From the NCBI GenBank assembly GCA_946902985.2, contig OX336388.2:1499616545-1499680544 (forward strand): a DNA stretch of 64,000 bases, given 5' to 3'. The stretch comes from Meconema thalassinum (Eukaryota; Arthropoda; Insecta; Orthoptera; Tettigoniidae). The notes below the pieces were generated by a model, which was not told the DNA's origin, ran no database searches, and worked only from the letters and a program-made list of their open reading frames with translations. Every line of letters begins with the position of its first letter. Position 1 is the first letter of the stretch. This document shows positions 43,530 to 54,790 of the stretch, piece by piece. The translations under genes were made by a program, and so were the position numbers.

Positions 43530-44297
43530 TGAGTCATAGCCCGCAGTCAGAGACAGGGTTCTAACAAGGCCACGACAGATTAAAGCTCGCGGAATGTGCT
43601 TACGAAGCTGGCCACTCGCGTCGTGGTTCATAGCCCGCAGGCATAAAGACGAGATTACTTTCTCCTGACAAGATCACGCCAGATTAGCCCTATAAACTCG
43701 CGAAATGTGCGCTGGCCGTTCGAGTCGCGGTTCATAGCCGGCAGACATAATGACGATGTTACTTTCTCCTGACGGGATCACGCCTAATTAGACCTATAAG
43801 CTCGCGGAATGTGCGCTGGTCGTTCGGGTCACAGTTCATAGCCCGCAGGAATAAGACGAGAGTACTTTCTGCTGACAAGATCACGCCAATTTAGGCCTAT
43901 AAGCTCGCGGAATGTGCGCTGACCATTCGCGTCGCGGTTCATAGCCCGCAGGCATAAATACGATATTACTTTCTCCTGACAAGATCTCGCCAGATTAGGC
44001 CTATACGCTCGCGGAATGTGCGCTGGCCACTCGCGTCACAGTTCATAGGCTGCAGGCCTAAAGATGAGATTACTTTTTGCTGACATGATCAAGCCAGATT
44101 AGACCTATATGCTCGCGGAATGTGCGTTGGCCATTCGCTTCGCGGTTCATAGCCAGCAGGCATAAAGATTAGGTTACTTTCTGCCGACAAGATCACGCCA
44201 GATTAGGCCAATAAGCTCGCGGAATGTGCGCTGGCCTTTCGCGTCGCGGTTCATAGCCGGCAGGCATAAAGACAAGATTACTTTCTCCTGACAAGAT
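43530..44297 (+). repeat. ~105-bp minisatellite inside the pogo-type element
   Basis: About seven units recur, with landmarks GGTTCATAGCCNGCAGGCAT, AAGACNAGATTACTTTCTCC, TGACAAGATCACGCCAGATT and CTCGCGGAATGTGCGCTGGC. Starts lie near 43536, 43630, 43730, 43830, 43936, 44042, 44147 and 44250. A further 1.5 units follow the solo LTR (45646-45790). Confidence 0.85.
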
Positions 44298-45641
44298 TGT
44301 AACGTGTTTTTCTAGGGGTTTTTATGCCACTGGCATAAGTCAGTAGGAAGCCTTTCTATATTTATTTACGCGGCAAATTGTTCAGCCAAGAGAATTTTTC
44401 ATGTTAATTTATTATTATTATTAATTTATTATAATTATTATTAAGATATTTTCGGAGCATTTTATAAAAATTACAAGCATACAGATAGGTTTTCTATGTC
44501 TTAGAAAACGCTATCAAGCAAATTATTAAGAACGACAATATCATAGAAAGTTATGTGATTACGGAATTTAACGGAGTTTCGTCAGTTAGGGTATATCGAG
44601 AGACGTGACTCACTGGGAATTCATGTACACGCTTAATCTTGTCGAGAAGTATTACGCAAGCGGGGTTGCAGCGTCGAGAAAAGGCGGATAGTTGGAACGG
44701 AACCCTCCCGCCGAGTGTAATGAGCCAGAGGAGGGGAGTATAGCGCGTGGGGTGCAGCCAATCAGTGGAGACCACGTAAGCTAGAAGTCGGCTGAAGAGT
44801 GGGGGACCCGACAGGTGCATATATCGTTCGACGCGCCGTTTAACGAGGACTATCGGTATAGAACTTAACGAGTACGGTTGTACGCGGGAGTCGCTCTGAT
44901 GTTCCGTGGAGTGGAGGACTAACTTTTGTAAAACTTAACCAGTGTGGTTGTACGAGTGTTTGGGTCCGATGTACGGACCATAGAATTATCTAATCTACCA
45001 GAATATCATCAAATATCGACAAAGATGACGACGTCCAGGAGACTGTGGGAAGCTCACAGCATCATCCAGTACGAGGGAAAGGCTTCGGCCATTTCCAGTG
45101 GTAAGCGCGGATGACGCAGAAATATGCAATCTCTCATTTCTCTTTGTTTTATATTTCATATTTCAGTAACTTCATAGCTTGGGAATAAGAGTAAAATCAA
45201 TTATTTATCAGACTCCGTTTTCACGTAATTTTCTATCGGTAATATTAAAATCACAACGCTCCAATTTAAATTTTATACTTATTATTATTATTAATTTTGC
45301 AATACTTGTTTTATATAATAAATTCATTTCTTTTACAATGCAATCTTTGCTTTCAGTAGGTAGCATTAGATATAGACCAATTCCTTCTCCTGATACAATT
45401 GTTTGTTGGGTTAATGATCAAATCATACCACGATCTGAGTGAATAGAGTCTTGAAGGTGTTCTGCCAGAGCTAGACGTTGTTAAATACAAATTTAGATTT
45501 CAACATTGCATTGAGGTCTTGGCGTCCATTAAAACAACATAGCTTAGGCAAAGGTAAACAGTTATATTTATCTCCCAACGTGTGGGCTAGCGAAACTGCT
45601 ACATTTGTCGCTACCAACATGGGGCATTAATTAACGTTACA
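44298..45641. mobile_element. Solo LTR (1344 bp)
   Basis: It starts TGTAACG and ends CGTTACA, a classic LTR terminus with short inverted repeats, and is flanked by AGAT (44294-44297, 45642-45645). The minisatellite unit 'gacaagatcacgcc' is restored when it is removed. There is no second copy and no interior, so it probably arose by recombination between two LTRs. Orientation cannot be fixed. A frame at 45179-45442 has no recognised domain. Confidence 0.88.
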
Positions 45642-47627
45642 AGATCACGCCAGATTATACGCTCGCGGAATGTGCTAAGTGAAGAAGCTTGCCGCTCGCG
45701 TCTCAGTTCATTGCCCGCAAGCATAAAGACGAGATATTTTTTCGTCTGACAAAGTCGCGCCATGTTATAAAGTCGCGGCAGCGTGTGCAACTGACTGGCG
45801 CACAAATACGAACATGCTATGCGACGATTATGCGATGAAATTTTATTAACCTATTTTAGTGTTTGAAAAGTGGGGTGCGACGATTACGCGGTGGCGACGA
45901 TTATGCGAGGAAATACGGTATATAGTCGACCACCGACTTCCTGGTCAAGTCATCACTGTACCATGTGATTGTGTGGCTCTCTCTTTTTTTAAACCAGGAG
46001 TTCCCAACTAGCAGGCTGTTCCTCTGGCAGAAGTCCAACAGTCTCTTTCCTTCCTCATTTCTTCCGCCCCAACCCTCTGGTCCTAGAACACTCTCATAAC
46101 CTTGTCTTTCTCTTCCTACATGGGCATTCAGATCCCCCATAACAATCATATTTCTTCCTACCAGCTGCTTCTGCAATTCCTCTTCAAACTCCTCCTTCTC
46201 TTCAGAGGCTCAGTCTACTTGTGGAGCATACACTTGCACTATTTCTACGGTCTCTCCCCTCAGTGCTACTTTCACTTTCATCATCCTATCACTTATTCTC
46301 CTCTCTTCTTCTTTTAAACCATCTCGCACTACTACTCCCACTCCATTCCTCTTTCCCTCTTTGTTCCCACTCCAGTACAGTCTATAGCCTTTTCTCTGTT
46401 CTCTCCTTCCTTCCCCTTTCCACTTTGTTTCTGCCAAATAAATCCAACTTCCTTCTTTCCATCATATCCACTATCTCCTCCACCTTCCCCGTCAGCGTTC
46501 TTAGGTTTAAAGTTCCAAATCTTAGTCCGTGTGTACAGCCGTGTCGTCGTCTATTAAATCCATCATGTTCGAGGCTCGTTCCATTTTTGTAAACATTTGG
46601 TTTCATCCACTACTGGCTTGCTGGGCCTATCGTAGCTTCACCAGAGCCCTGTTAGCCGTCACTTTTCAGGGTTCCTGTAGGACCTTCACAGCTACCGTAA
46701 CGGTCCCGGGGCACACGAAGTCCCCACTGTACTTCGCCCCTACAGGCGATCCCCTACTTTGTGCCGTTGCCCGTCTCCCACGACGTGGACGAGGGGTTGG
46801 ACTTATGGAAGATATTGTATATGTTTATTCCATTTCAAGTCAAGAAAGCCTGCAAATATCATTGATAAAGTTATCCAAAAAAGCCATGAATATGGTTTAG
46901 ATATAAACCCTCAGAAGGCAAAAGTGATGGTCATTACTAAAAACTAAGTCTCTGCATGCAAACTAAATATAGACCAGAAACCCATTGCACAAGTGCATAA
47001 GTATAATTATATACCTTGGCACTACCATAAATGATCAATGGGACCCTTCTGATGAGGTGAGGTCTCGAATTGGAAAAGCCCGGACAACTTTCAATAAGAT
47101 GCGGAATTTGTTCAAACATCATGGGCTGACAATGACTACGAAAATCAGGCTTTTGCGTTGTTATGTGTTCTCTACTTTTTTTTTTTATGGTGCTGGGACA
47201 TGGACTCTGACTGAGTCTTTATGTAAACGGTTAGAGGCCTTTGAAATGTGGCTGTACTGAAGGATATTGCGGATACCATGGACAGACCCTGTCACAAATG
47301 TTGAGGTTTTCCAAAAAAAAACAAAAAAAACAAAATAAAAACAAAAACAAGGAAGTATTAACCACCGTGAAAATCAGGAAAATCCAATACCTAGGACACA
47401 TCGTAAGGAATACCGCCATGTACCATCTCCTACAGTCTATTCTTCAAGGAAAAATGCCAGGGAAGAGAAGTGTTGGACGAAGAAGAATATCCTGGTTTAA
47501 AAATCTCACAGCCTGGACCTCAAAAACATCTACTGAATTATTCCGAGCTGCAAGTGATAGGAACAGCACAGTCAAGATGGTAGCCAACATCCGGAACGGA
47601 TAGGAACCAGAAGAAGAAGATATTGAT

Positions 47628-48160
47628 CTTCAGTATGCATGATTCCAATGATATTGATGAGAACACAGAAGACTTGACGAAACCTGCAGTTGTAACGTTT
47701 TACAACAGCACTAAGGGAGGAGTAGATTTGGTGGATAGTATGAATGGAGAGTATACTGTTGCAAGAGTTTCATTTCGGTGGCCTCTTCGTATCTTCTTTT
47801 CTCATCTTGACATAGGGCAATTAATGCTCAATCATCCTAAATAGAAACACAGGAGAACAGTTTATAAGAAGAGTGCTGATCAAAGCTTTGGCACTTGATC
47901 TCATCAAGACACATATGGCTCTGAGAGCTTCAGGTAATGGCCTCCGAAATGATCTACACTTGCAAATAAGAAATACCTTGGGATGGATGCTGGAAGACCC
48001 AGACCACAGTCAGTACGAAGCAATGAGCGGGTAAAGTGTGCCTTCTACCCAAAGAAGAAAATCAGACTGACGACAGCTAGATGTGCAACATGTGTACTGT
48101 CCGTCCACCAGCTCATGGTCTTAGGGTGCTGAAGGAGAGAGGAGAGACATTCCAGCTGCG
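47628..48160 (+). pseudogene. piggyBac transposase, C-terminal piece
   Basis: It resumes in frame after LINE C with FSMHDSNDIDENTEDLTKP, then VTFYNSTKGGVDLVDSM, which carries the third catalytic Asp (KGGVDxxD) of piggyBac transposases, and FRWPLRIFFSHLD. After 47844 decayed frames give the rest of the C-terminus and a Cys-containing tail (RCATCVL) like the family's cysteine-rich domain. Together with 19141-19678 and 38528-39126 all three catalytic Asp blocks are accounted for, but stops and shifts make the gene dead. Confidence 0.9.
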
Positions 48161-48834
48161 TTGATTGAGTGGACAAGCCGCTGCAGGTATTGCCAACTCG
48201 GCACCGATGTTATTCACGCTACGGTACTCACTGCTACTGCACTTTCGTTTAGTTTCAATTGTGAAATCGTACGGGTCAGTTGTAGGTTGGCACTATTGTC
48301 GTTCACGCAGAGGCCAGCTGTCTCCAGCTTACTCGCTGCATTCCTTCCACGGACCTTAAGATGGTGGACGGACAGTAGCAGTGATTTGTGAGGAACACAC
48401 AATAACACTCTGCACTCAATGCAAAACATACAATGTTGAAACTGAATCAGACTAGATTAAGCATCAGACCTTAGGTAATAGGTTTGTGAAACTTAGCCAA
48501 TTACCTTTTTTATACAAATACGTTTCTCTTCAGGTAGTTTCTCTTAGAAATAACTAATTATCTAACAACGTTTCATTTTTAGATAAAAACATTCGTTATA
48601 TCTTAAAATTGTAGTAATTTTTATGAAGTCTTGATTCGTGTTTCAAGCATTACAACTCTCTTGTAAAGCATATTTCTTTGAAAAATAAAGATTAAAAAAA
48701 AAAGTGGTTTCAATTTGTTTTAAATTATACAGATGAGTAACCTAGCACGCATAATAAACGTAAAAGATGCAGGTGAGCGCTGTGCTCACCTGTCGACCAA
48801 TGGCGTCCAATTGTGACCCTCGACCAACATAAGG
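48161..48834. other. piggyBac 3' untranslated and terminal region
   Basis: No ORF of note. A perfect hairpin CAGGTGAGC/GCTCACCTG lies at 48770-48792, followed by the terminal repeat TGTCGACCAATGGCG and a second diverged copy CCCTCGACCAACATAAGG ending at 48834. Confidence 0.65.
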
Positions 48835-49209
48835 TTTATCTATGACAGCAATCGAACTGGAGTTTTGTATGTTGATAAAGATTTTGAACATAAGTTCACC
48901 TACGGGACTTTCAATAACCTGGTGAGCACAAATCCAACATGGTGGCGACGCATAATTTAAATATTTAAATGGACGTTTCTCGCGATTTAACCATCCGAGC
49001 GCAGTGAAATTTGGTACGGTAATGCTCATATAAATTTCAATCCACTGGCATCTAATTCATTTAAATTATTTTCATAACCACAAGATGGAGGCTGAGCGAC
49101 ATTTTAAATTCTCGTTTTTATTTCTTGTGTCCTAATCATGCGATTGAAGTTTAAATAAAACACCTACACAATAATCTTTATGTAATAGTACATAACTCTA
49201 AGGCCTATA
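48835..49209 (+). repeat. Continuation of the ~145-bp YY1-core repeat
   Basis: Cores AACATGGTGGC (about 48943) and AAGATGGAGGC (about 49083) sit in the same context as 18190-18804, including 'ctcgcgatttaaccatc' and 'cataactctanggcctatat'. It is the far side of the site where piggyBac inserted, or a further array of the same family. Confidence 0.65.
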
Positions 49210-52200
49210 TGAGGCGGCGTGCAGATGGAGGGGACGCGTACCGAGTTATCCTGATATCGAGTCTACTCGCACATTCCGAACTAGATGGAGAACTAACTAT
49301 GAATGACTTCACTTTTAGAGTAAAGGTTGTAATTTAATAAAAGCTTAAACAAGACATTACAAAGGGGAAACGAGGTGCGCATGGAATGGAGTAATGAGGG
49401 ATGATGGGGCTGTAATAAAGGTATATATGTTAACAAAGATAAAGCCATAAAAATATAAAAACACACACAATAAAGAACTATCAAAAAGAAAAGAATCTTG
49501 AAGGAGAGAAGCCTAACACTTGCTAGATTGGAGATCGTATCGAAATTGTCTAGAATCATATCGAGGGGAAAAGCTAATTAAAATAATAAAATAATACATT
49601 CGTCCCACCACAGGCTGATTACCGAAAGTAATCAGAAGAAATATTCTAAATAGTTTATGAAGCCGTACAACCCTTGAAGAAACCCCCCTTTAAAATAAAT
49701 CAAGTATGTCTCACTAAAACAAACAACTTCAGAGAAACAACGACCATACATCAAATCATTCCACTACGTACAACTTCATTCAACTTCATAACACGACCAA
49801 TGAACAAAAATAATAAAGACTAGTCAGACATACACAGCCCTTAAGACAGGAACAACCCAAAACTCGACTAGAAGAAAAACGAACAAACCCCCCAAACTAA
49901 ACAACAACTGACTTCATATACTTTTTGAATAAAACTTCTTTTCGGACGAAGTATGAGATTCGATTATCTTACTAGAAGTAAAATGAGCATCTATTACAGT
50001 CCCGGGCACATGTAACAAATACACACGTCACCACCCGAAAGAATAATCGATATACCTCATTTAATAACTAGTGAGATCGCACGTTGTTTCTGACTGGATA
50101 AAAAAAGAAAACAGTTACAACGATCCCATATCCAGTTCAGAATCCCAATTAACAATAACATTTTCCCACCCTCAAAATAATAACGAATGCTTATAAATAA
50201 ATAACCAGGAGGATGTCGATGCTCTAACTCATTTACCCAACACAAATTAACACATAAACACTAACACAAAATAAACATCATATTCGTCTTTCATCGACAT
50301 ACTTCATCGTCATACTTCATCTCATTAAAGAAAAATAAGCAAATGCCCAAAGTAACGTCGCATCCCCCTAACAATTTACTTATTCAGCTAAACCGCGATG
50401 ACATCCGCAGGCTAAATAATACCTAATACAATTAAGAATAACAAAACAACGAGAACCCCTTAAACATTAACCCCAAATAAAAACCAACGTGATCCCTTAT
50501 CATAGTGCGTCAATATAAAAGGTGGAGGAACATGAACCAACAAGACAAATAACCAAAAACAATTACGATCTCCAATCTAGCTTTAATACTGAGAGAACTC
50601 GGGACATGCTAACACTGAAAATTGGCGGACATGCATTTAGTAACCAATTACCTCTTCTTCAATTCATAAAATGATCATACTTTCAAAGAATGTACACTTA
50701 GCTTTGTCTGGAGACGTTCCCTTAAGATCGCAAGCTGCCAGCTACACATACTTCATCATTTCAATAGTGGCTCACTTCCAAGATTAAAGCCTTTAGTAAA
50801 TAAACGGGAACAAGACGACACGACCAAGATCCTTCGGACACAACCAGACGCATTTTAATCTCGTTACAAAACACATGTAGTACATCACTTTCCAGCTTCT
50901 CTCGTAATGGCTTCGTTACTTATTCAACTCTTCTTGGTAATAAATAGAAGATCCATTCTTGGGACATACTGCGTTCCTTAAGTTCCGATCTGATCTCCTT
51001 GCGATGAGCGTTTCAATAGCGCAAAACATGATGTTAGGTTAAAGTTTTTGACGATAGATGGCAGTCTTTACAATATTGCGTACCTTCGTGAGCCTTCTAT
51101 AAAATAGTAACGGATCACACTCCCGTCTGCCAAATTTGGACATAGCTTGCAAGTCCAACTTCCATTAGATGTCAAACTGAGAAGGTAATGTTGTTAAATA
51201 TATCAGCTGTTACCTTGATAGTCACTTGTCTGCATCACGTGATTGTCGAGTCCTGACATAACGCTGAGCAGAGCGTTTTGGGAAATGTCAAAGATAAGAC
51301 GGAGAAACAAGTCACAGCTGATCAACAAATCCGCTTCAATGCGCACCGGAATGAAAGTCACGATGTTAGGTTTAAATTGTTGCCAGAAAGTTTAGTCTTT
51401 ACTTACATATCGTGGATCATATCAGAAGCAGAAGATTAAGTTTACACCATTCCAAGAAGAGGAAATAGCATTAGGAATATTAGTATTAGGACTTCTCTGA
51501 CTTACAATTAAATATAATACGTAACAAATTAGAACGGAAAGATAAACACATTCAAAACAACCAATACGCGAAAAATGCAGCCATCACACAATCAGTCTCC
51601 CAATGTTCCAAAATGTGAAAGCGACAAGAGCAGGCTCTGCTACCAGTTGACATACTGGTAGAACTGAGAGCTAACTAATTTACAAATAAATTAAGAAAGA
51701 CCCCCAAAAATACCACTGACGAAAGTGGAAGGTGTTGAACAAAACCATTTACCCAGGCAGTTAAATAGCATGAACATAAGAGAATAACTAAAACTATGAT
51801 ACCAGAACACAGAGGTCACTTTTGATATATATATAATTGACAATCAATAATATTACATGCATTACAAGAAGGGAATAATATTTAAAAATAAATTAGTTCC
51901 TAGTATAAACAGCTAAGGAAATATAAGCAAGGAATCCCATCGATTGAGGAGGAAAAGGGTCGAATTAATCGTATTAAATGAGCAAATGAAAAGTCAAAGA
52001 CCAACGGAAAAAAATATCCAACGTTAAATAAAACAGAATAAATTACCTTTAAACGATACTCAAGATATGAACCGAAACTAGTTTAAGTTCAAATACGGTC
52101 TCAACTCAATGCAATCAATTAAGTAGTTTTATGAACAGGAGCAAATTCTAGGTACGTGTGATCGCAATCAAATCCTAAAACATGTCTTTCATTTATCGAC

Positions 52201-53203
52201 ATGAAACAAAAACTATTGTTTTAACTGCAAGGAAGAAACGATAACAATAGCTTAGGTTGTCACCAAGCAACCCATTACTCAGAATAAAATAAGTGCCATA
52301 ATCTTCGACACAAGTTACAGTGCCTATATGAGGCATACTAAGTAGATGCAAGGAGATAAATAAAAATTTACATAAAGGTTTTTAGGTTAAGAAAGTCCTT
52401 GCTCTAGACCAAGATGAAGACTGAAATCTACATGGCTTGTAGCTCAGAAAAGAAATTAAATAACCACATTCCCCCAAAAGATACATAGTAAGGAAATAGA
52501 TAATTGGAAACTATTTTAAATATATCGACAGATACCTTACCGTTACTCCGACCACAAGGCTAGGCCAAAACACGAGTGTGAACAACAGACCGCCAACATA
52601 AAATAACACAAAGTTAAGAAATTACAAATACGTCCAAGATAATAAAACATATCGACAGAAATAAAACAGCTTCCAAAATATCTCAGAATATTTACAAACC
52701 TTTTCTAAACCATACTGGTTGAGATGCCAGAAAATATTATTACACCAAGTAAGTCAAAATATCTTCAAGGAGATGTCGGAAGTACTTCAGAATCAAGTTG
52801 GATATCAACATGTTCCAGAATAGAGGCTAAGTTAGCCTTCAGGGCTAACCAGCCCGGTTTAATATCGGAGTTATAAATTTTGCATCCTGCTTGTAAGGAT
52901 TCCAATAGAGAACCACTTTTCTTATTATAGCTGTATCCAAGGTAACAGACACTGTTGACTTCGGTAGCCATCGGAGGTAATCGTAGATTAGAGAGTAAAG
53001 CGCTCCAAGCGGCAAATCCAGTAGGAGTAGTACTAATATTCTCCGTCAGATGGCAGCATCGCACAGCGACAAACGAGTTTCTACTCGTGCTCAACAGGGA
53101 GCGTGGCAAGTCTGTTTATCTCAATCACATGCACGGCAGCTAGACCAACTCGGTTACATTTTAGTAAGGATAAAGTTCACGTCAGGGAAATTAAAACGCG
53201 TCA
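49210..53203. mobile_element. 4-kb TG...CA insertion, candidate giant solo LTR
   Basis: CTATA at 49205-49209 and 53204-53208 flanks a 3994-bp segment beginning TGAGGCG and ending CGCGTCA. Its removal restores the repeat unit 'ggcctatatataaa' seen at 18741. TG...CA ends with a 5-bp duplication are LTR features. However, I see no internal LTR pair, no pol motif and only small frames (for example 52765-53109, 114 codons, no recognised domain). It could be a very long solo LTR or an unrecognised non-autonomous element. Confidence 0.62.
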
Positions 53204-53350
53204 CTATATATAAAAATCCAACATGGTGACCATCCGAAATATTTAGACGGTTCTCAATATCTACGAATCTATTACAGCAATCAAACTGAAATTTTGTTTG
53301 TTGATAGAAGCAATTAACATAAGTAGGATATATGAAAATAGGCTATTTAG
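53204..53350 (+). repeat. Third piece of the ~145-bp YY1-core repeat
   Basis: It continues 48835-49209 after the 4-kb insertion with tccaacatggtgaccatc and ttctcaatatctacg, matching 18755-18800. Confidence 0.65.
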
Positions 53351-54374
53351 TTCTTCACGGAACTACTTGTTTACTATCTAACACTTTGCTAGGCCTCTTC
53401 TTCTTACTGCAACAATTTTCAATTCTTCTTGCCATTACTTACAGCTATCGACAATTTAGCACCTGATACTTACACAACCTATCACAAACTTAGCACCCTG
53501 CTCTTGTTACTCTTTACTGATCATTTATAACGTGCACCATAACAAATAAAATAAAAGGAGAATGAAACGCCTAAACACTAATTTATCTCTAAACACATCC
53601 ATCTCATCGTTTACACACAAGACATGGAGATACTTCAGCACTGACCTAGACGCCAATTCTACTCAATATATCGATAGTCCGTCAGAATAGCCAATAGAAT
53701 AGTCGCAGATCAACAAACATTCTTACATTCACCCCACGCACTCAATTCAAATTCTATGAAAAACTAAAGAAAAAGACTTTTTTTCTCATCATTTTCACCA
53801 AGTGCCTTAAGGTGCAAGTGTTGCCACGTACTACGGTACAGCGGTACTGCTATAGTACAACATTCAACATGAGTAACGACAACAGATAACAGCAATGACG
53901 AGAAACTTGGCATCTACAATACAGCATGTTGGATCATAGAAAATTCAAATGGAATATCAGTTGTACGAATATTCATAGATGTTCAGATCGTAATCATTCA
54001 CGGCCGGTGTCTAGTTTATCATCTAGGCTTACAGGATTAAGCCTAGATGATATTCATAGATGGCAAGTACTTCAATGTAAGTCGCTATTATTCTTTTATT
54101 ATGCAAACCACTGCATTGAGTGGACCTCTAAACCAAGTACAGTATAACAGTGTTCGGGCTGTTCCATCTAGCACACAGACACTACTGTCAGATGAATTAC
54201 AAAATAACATTGTATATTGAGATTGTATGAGCTATGTATCACAAAATGAGTATTCAGGGTCATTTACTATTCACTTTCCACTGTTCCATAAAATAAAGAA
54301 AAACAGTTTTTTTTAAACTTTGAGGTCATCAGTTCTGGGGGAGTCTGCTAAAGTAACAGCATGCAGTACACTCT
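53351..54374. other. No gene recognised; contains one perfect hairpin
   Basis: AT-rich sequence without a supportable ORF. The only clear structure is the hairpin at 54018-54051. Confidence 0.5.
54018..54051. repeat. Perfect 14-bp hairpin
   Basis: ATCATCTAGGCTTA (54018-54031), loop CAGGAT, TAAGCCTAGATGAT (54038-54051). The hexanucleotide-rich sequence ATTCATAGATG flanks it on both sides (53971 and 54052). Confidence 0.8.
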
Positions 54375-54790
54375 TAACTCGGGATGGGCAATAGGAAGCC
54401 ATGGTGGAAGCTGAAGGTTGCAGGTTTGAGAACTGCTTGAGGTGGACATTTTAATTCTCCTACTTCCATCTACTGTACATGACTTGCACTATTTGTGCAC
54501 TACATGACTTTCATTTCTCATCATTGGTGGTCATGAAAATCCAATTCTTGGAATCTATTGCCAGTTCACAGTGTGATAGGCTGGTGCAGGTCAGCCCCAT
54601 AGATGTTTCATTGCCTAGTGAGAATTAAAGTGTGCTCCTATAACTTGGTAGTCAGAATAGCATTGTATAAAGCTGGAGGTCACGAGTCTGAGTCCAGCTG
54701 GGGTCGGACGTCTTAATTTTCCTACTTCCATCTACACAATTTGCACTATTTGTGCATTACACAATAGCTTAAAGCTTTGCTTTCTCATAA
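54375..54790 (+). repeat. Two diverged copies of a SINE-like repeat
   Basis: Units at about 54375-54520 and 54640-54785 share 'gctgaggtn...gag' B-box-like sequence (ggtcacgagtctgagtcc in the second), then 'cttaatttncctacttccatc' and 'gcactatttgtgca'. This suggests two copies of a short tRNA-derived SINE in direct orientation. Both are decayed. Confidence 0.5.

Larger units (their letters stand above)
43386..45918. mobile_element. pogo/Tc1-type non-autonomous element carrying a minisatellite
   Basis: The ends are perfect inverted repeats, CCGTATTTCCTCGCATAATC at the left and the same as reverse complement at the right, continuing GTCGC. TA is duplicated at 43384-43385 and 45919-45920, so the superfamily is Tc1/mariner (pogo-like). 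No transposase is present. The interior is an array of ~105-bp repeats (43530-44297 and 45646-45790) broken by a solo LTR. Confidence 0.88.
41140..46606 (-). pseudogene. RTE copy 3 ORF, multiply disrupted
   Basis: It retains an ATG start (46606; MKPNVYKNGTSLEHDGFNRR) that copy 2 lacks. The endonuclease blocks follow in two frames (46437-46210, 46176-45919), then the RT: 43152-42517 (linker and fingers), 42516-41854 (PIFKKGSRTDCRNYRGITL, LDIEKAYDSACRN, MVFADDLMIRG), 41841-41617 (thumb) and 41355-41140 (tail). At least five frameshifts or stops make it clearly older than copy 2. Confidence 0.9.
41131..46809 (-). mobile_element. RTE-type LINE copy 3, split by a pogo-type element
   Basis: Minus-strand RTE copy that keeps the full 5' leader (46607-46809) and the (ATG)n tail at 41131. 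AGATAT at 41125-41130 and 46810-46815 is a possible short target duplication. Its pieces are 41131-43385 and 45919-46809. The junction is restored at 'cagtatatag', as in copy 2, when the inserted element and one TA are removed. Confidence 0.9.
39127..47618 (+). mobile_element. LINE C, interrupted by LINE D and RTE copy 3
   Basis: GATATTGAT at 39118-39126 and 47619-47627 is its target duplication; removing the element restores the piggyBac reading frame exactly. Plus-strand coding pieces: 39530-40275 with RT blocks PKKKEAKFCSEYRTIGLMNH, FIDYQKAFDRVRHHKI (motif A), GVRQGCILSPLLFNIYSEYI (motif B) and PYADDTVIF (motif C). The piece at 46811-47618 carries YGLDINPQKAKVMVITKN, the thumb, GTWTLTESLCKRLEAFEMW and the tail ending in GAA triplets. 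Stops and shifts throughout. It is 5'-truncated. Confidence 0.9.
18809..48834 (+). mobile_element. piggyBac transposon expanded to 30 kb by nested insertions
   Basis: The left end is TTAA (18805-18808) followed by CCCTTCATTGGTCGACGGGT. The right end, as reverse complement, reads CCTTATGTTGGTCGAGGGT with TTTA in place of TTAA, and repeats ATTGGTCGACAGGTGAGC 30 bp further in. Own sequence survives at 18809-19678, 36312-36318, 38528-39126 and 47628-48834 (about 2.6 kb, normal for the superfamily). Everything between is later insertions. The left end is certain; the right end is degenerate and therefore approximate. Confidence 0.82.

Noticed and set aside
43530..44290. CRISPR-like array
   Set aside because: Units of ~105 bp are contiguous and diverge evenly, with no short repeat/unique spacer alternation; it is a minisatellite in an animal transposon.
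48214..48429. Minus-strand ORF in the piggyBac 3' region
   Set aside because: Short, without motif, and opposite to the transposase; best explained by chance.
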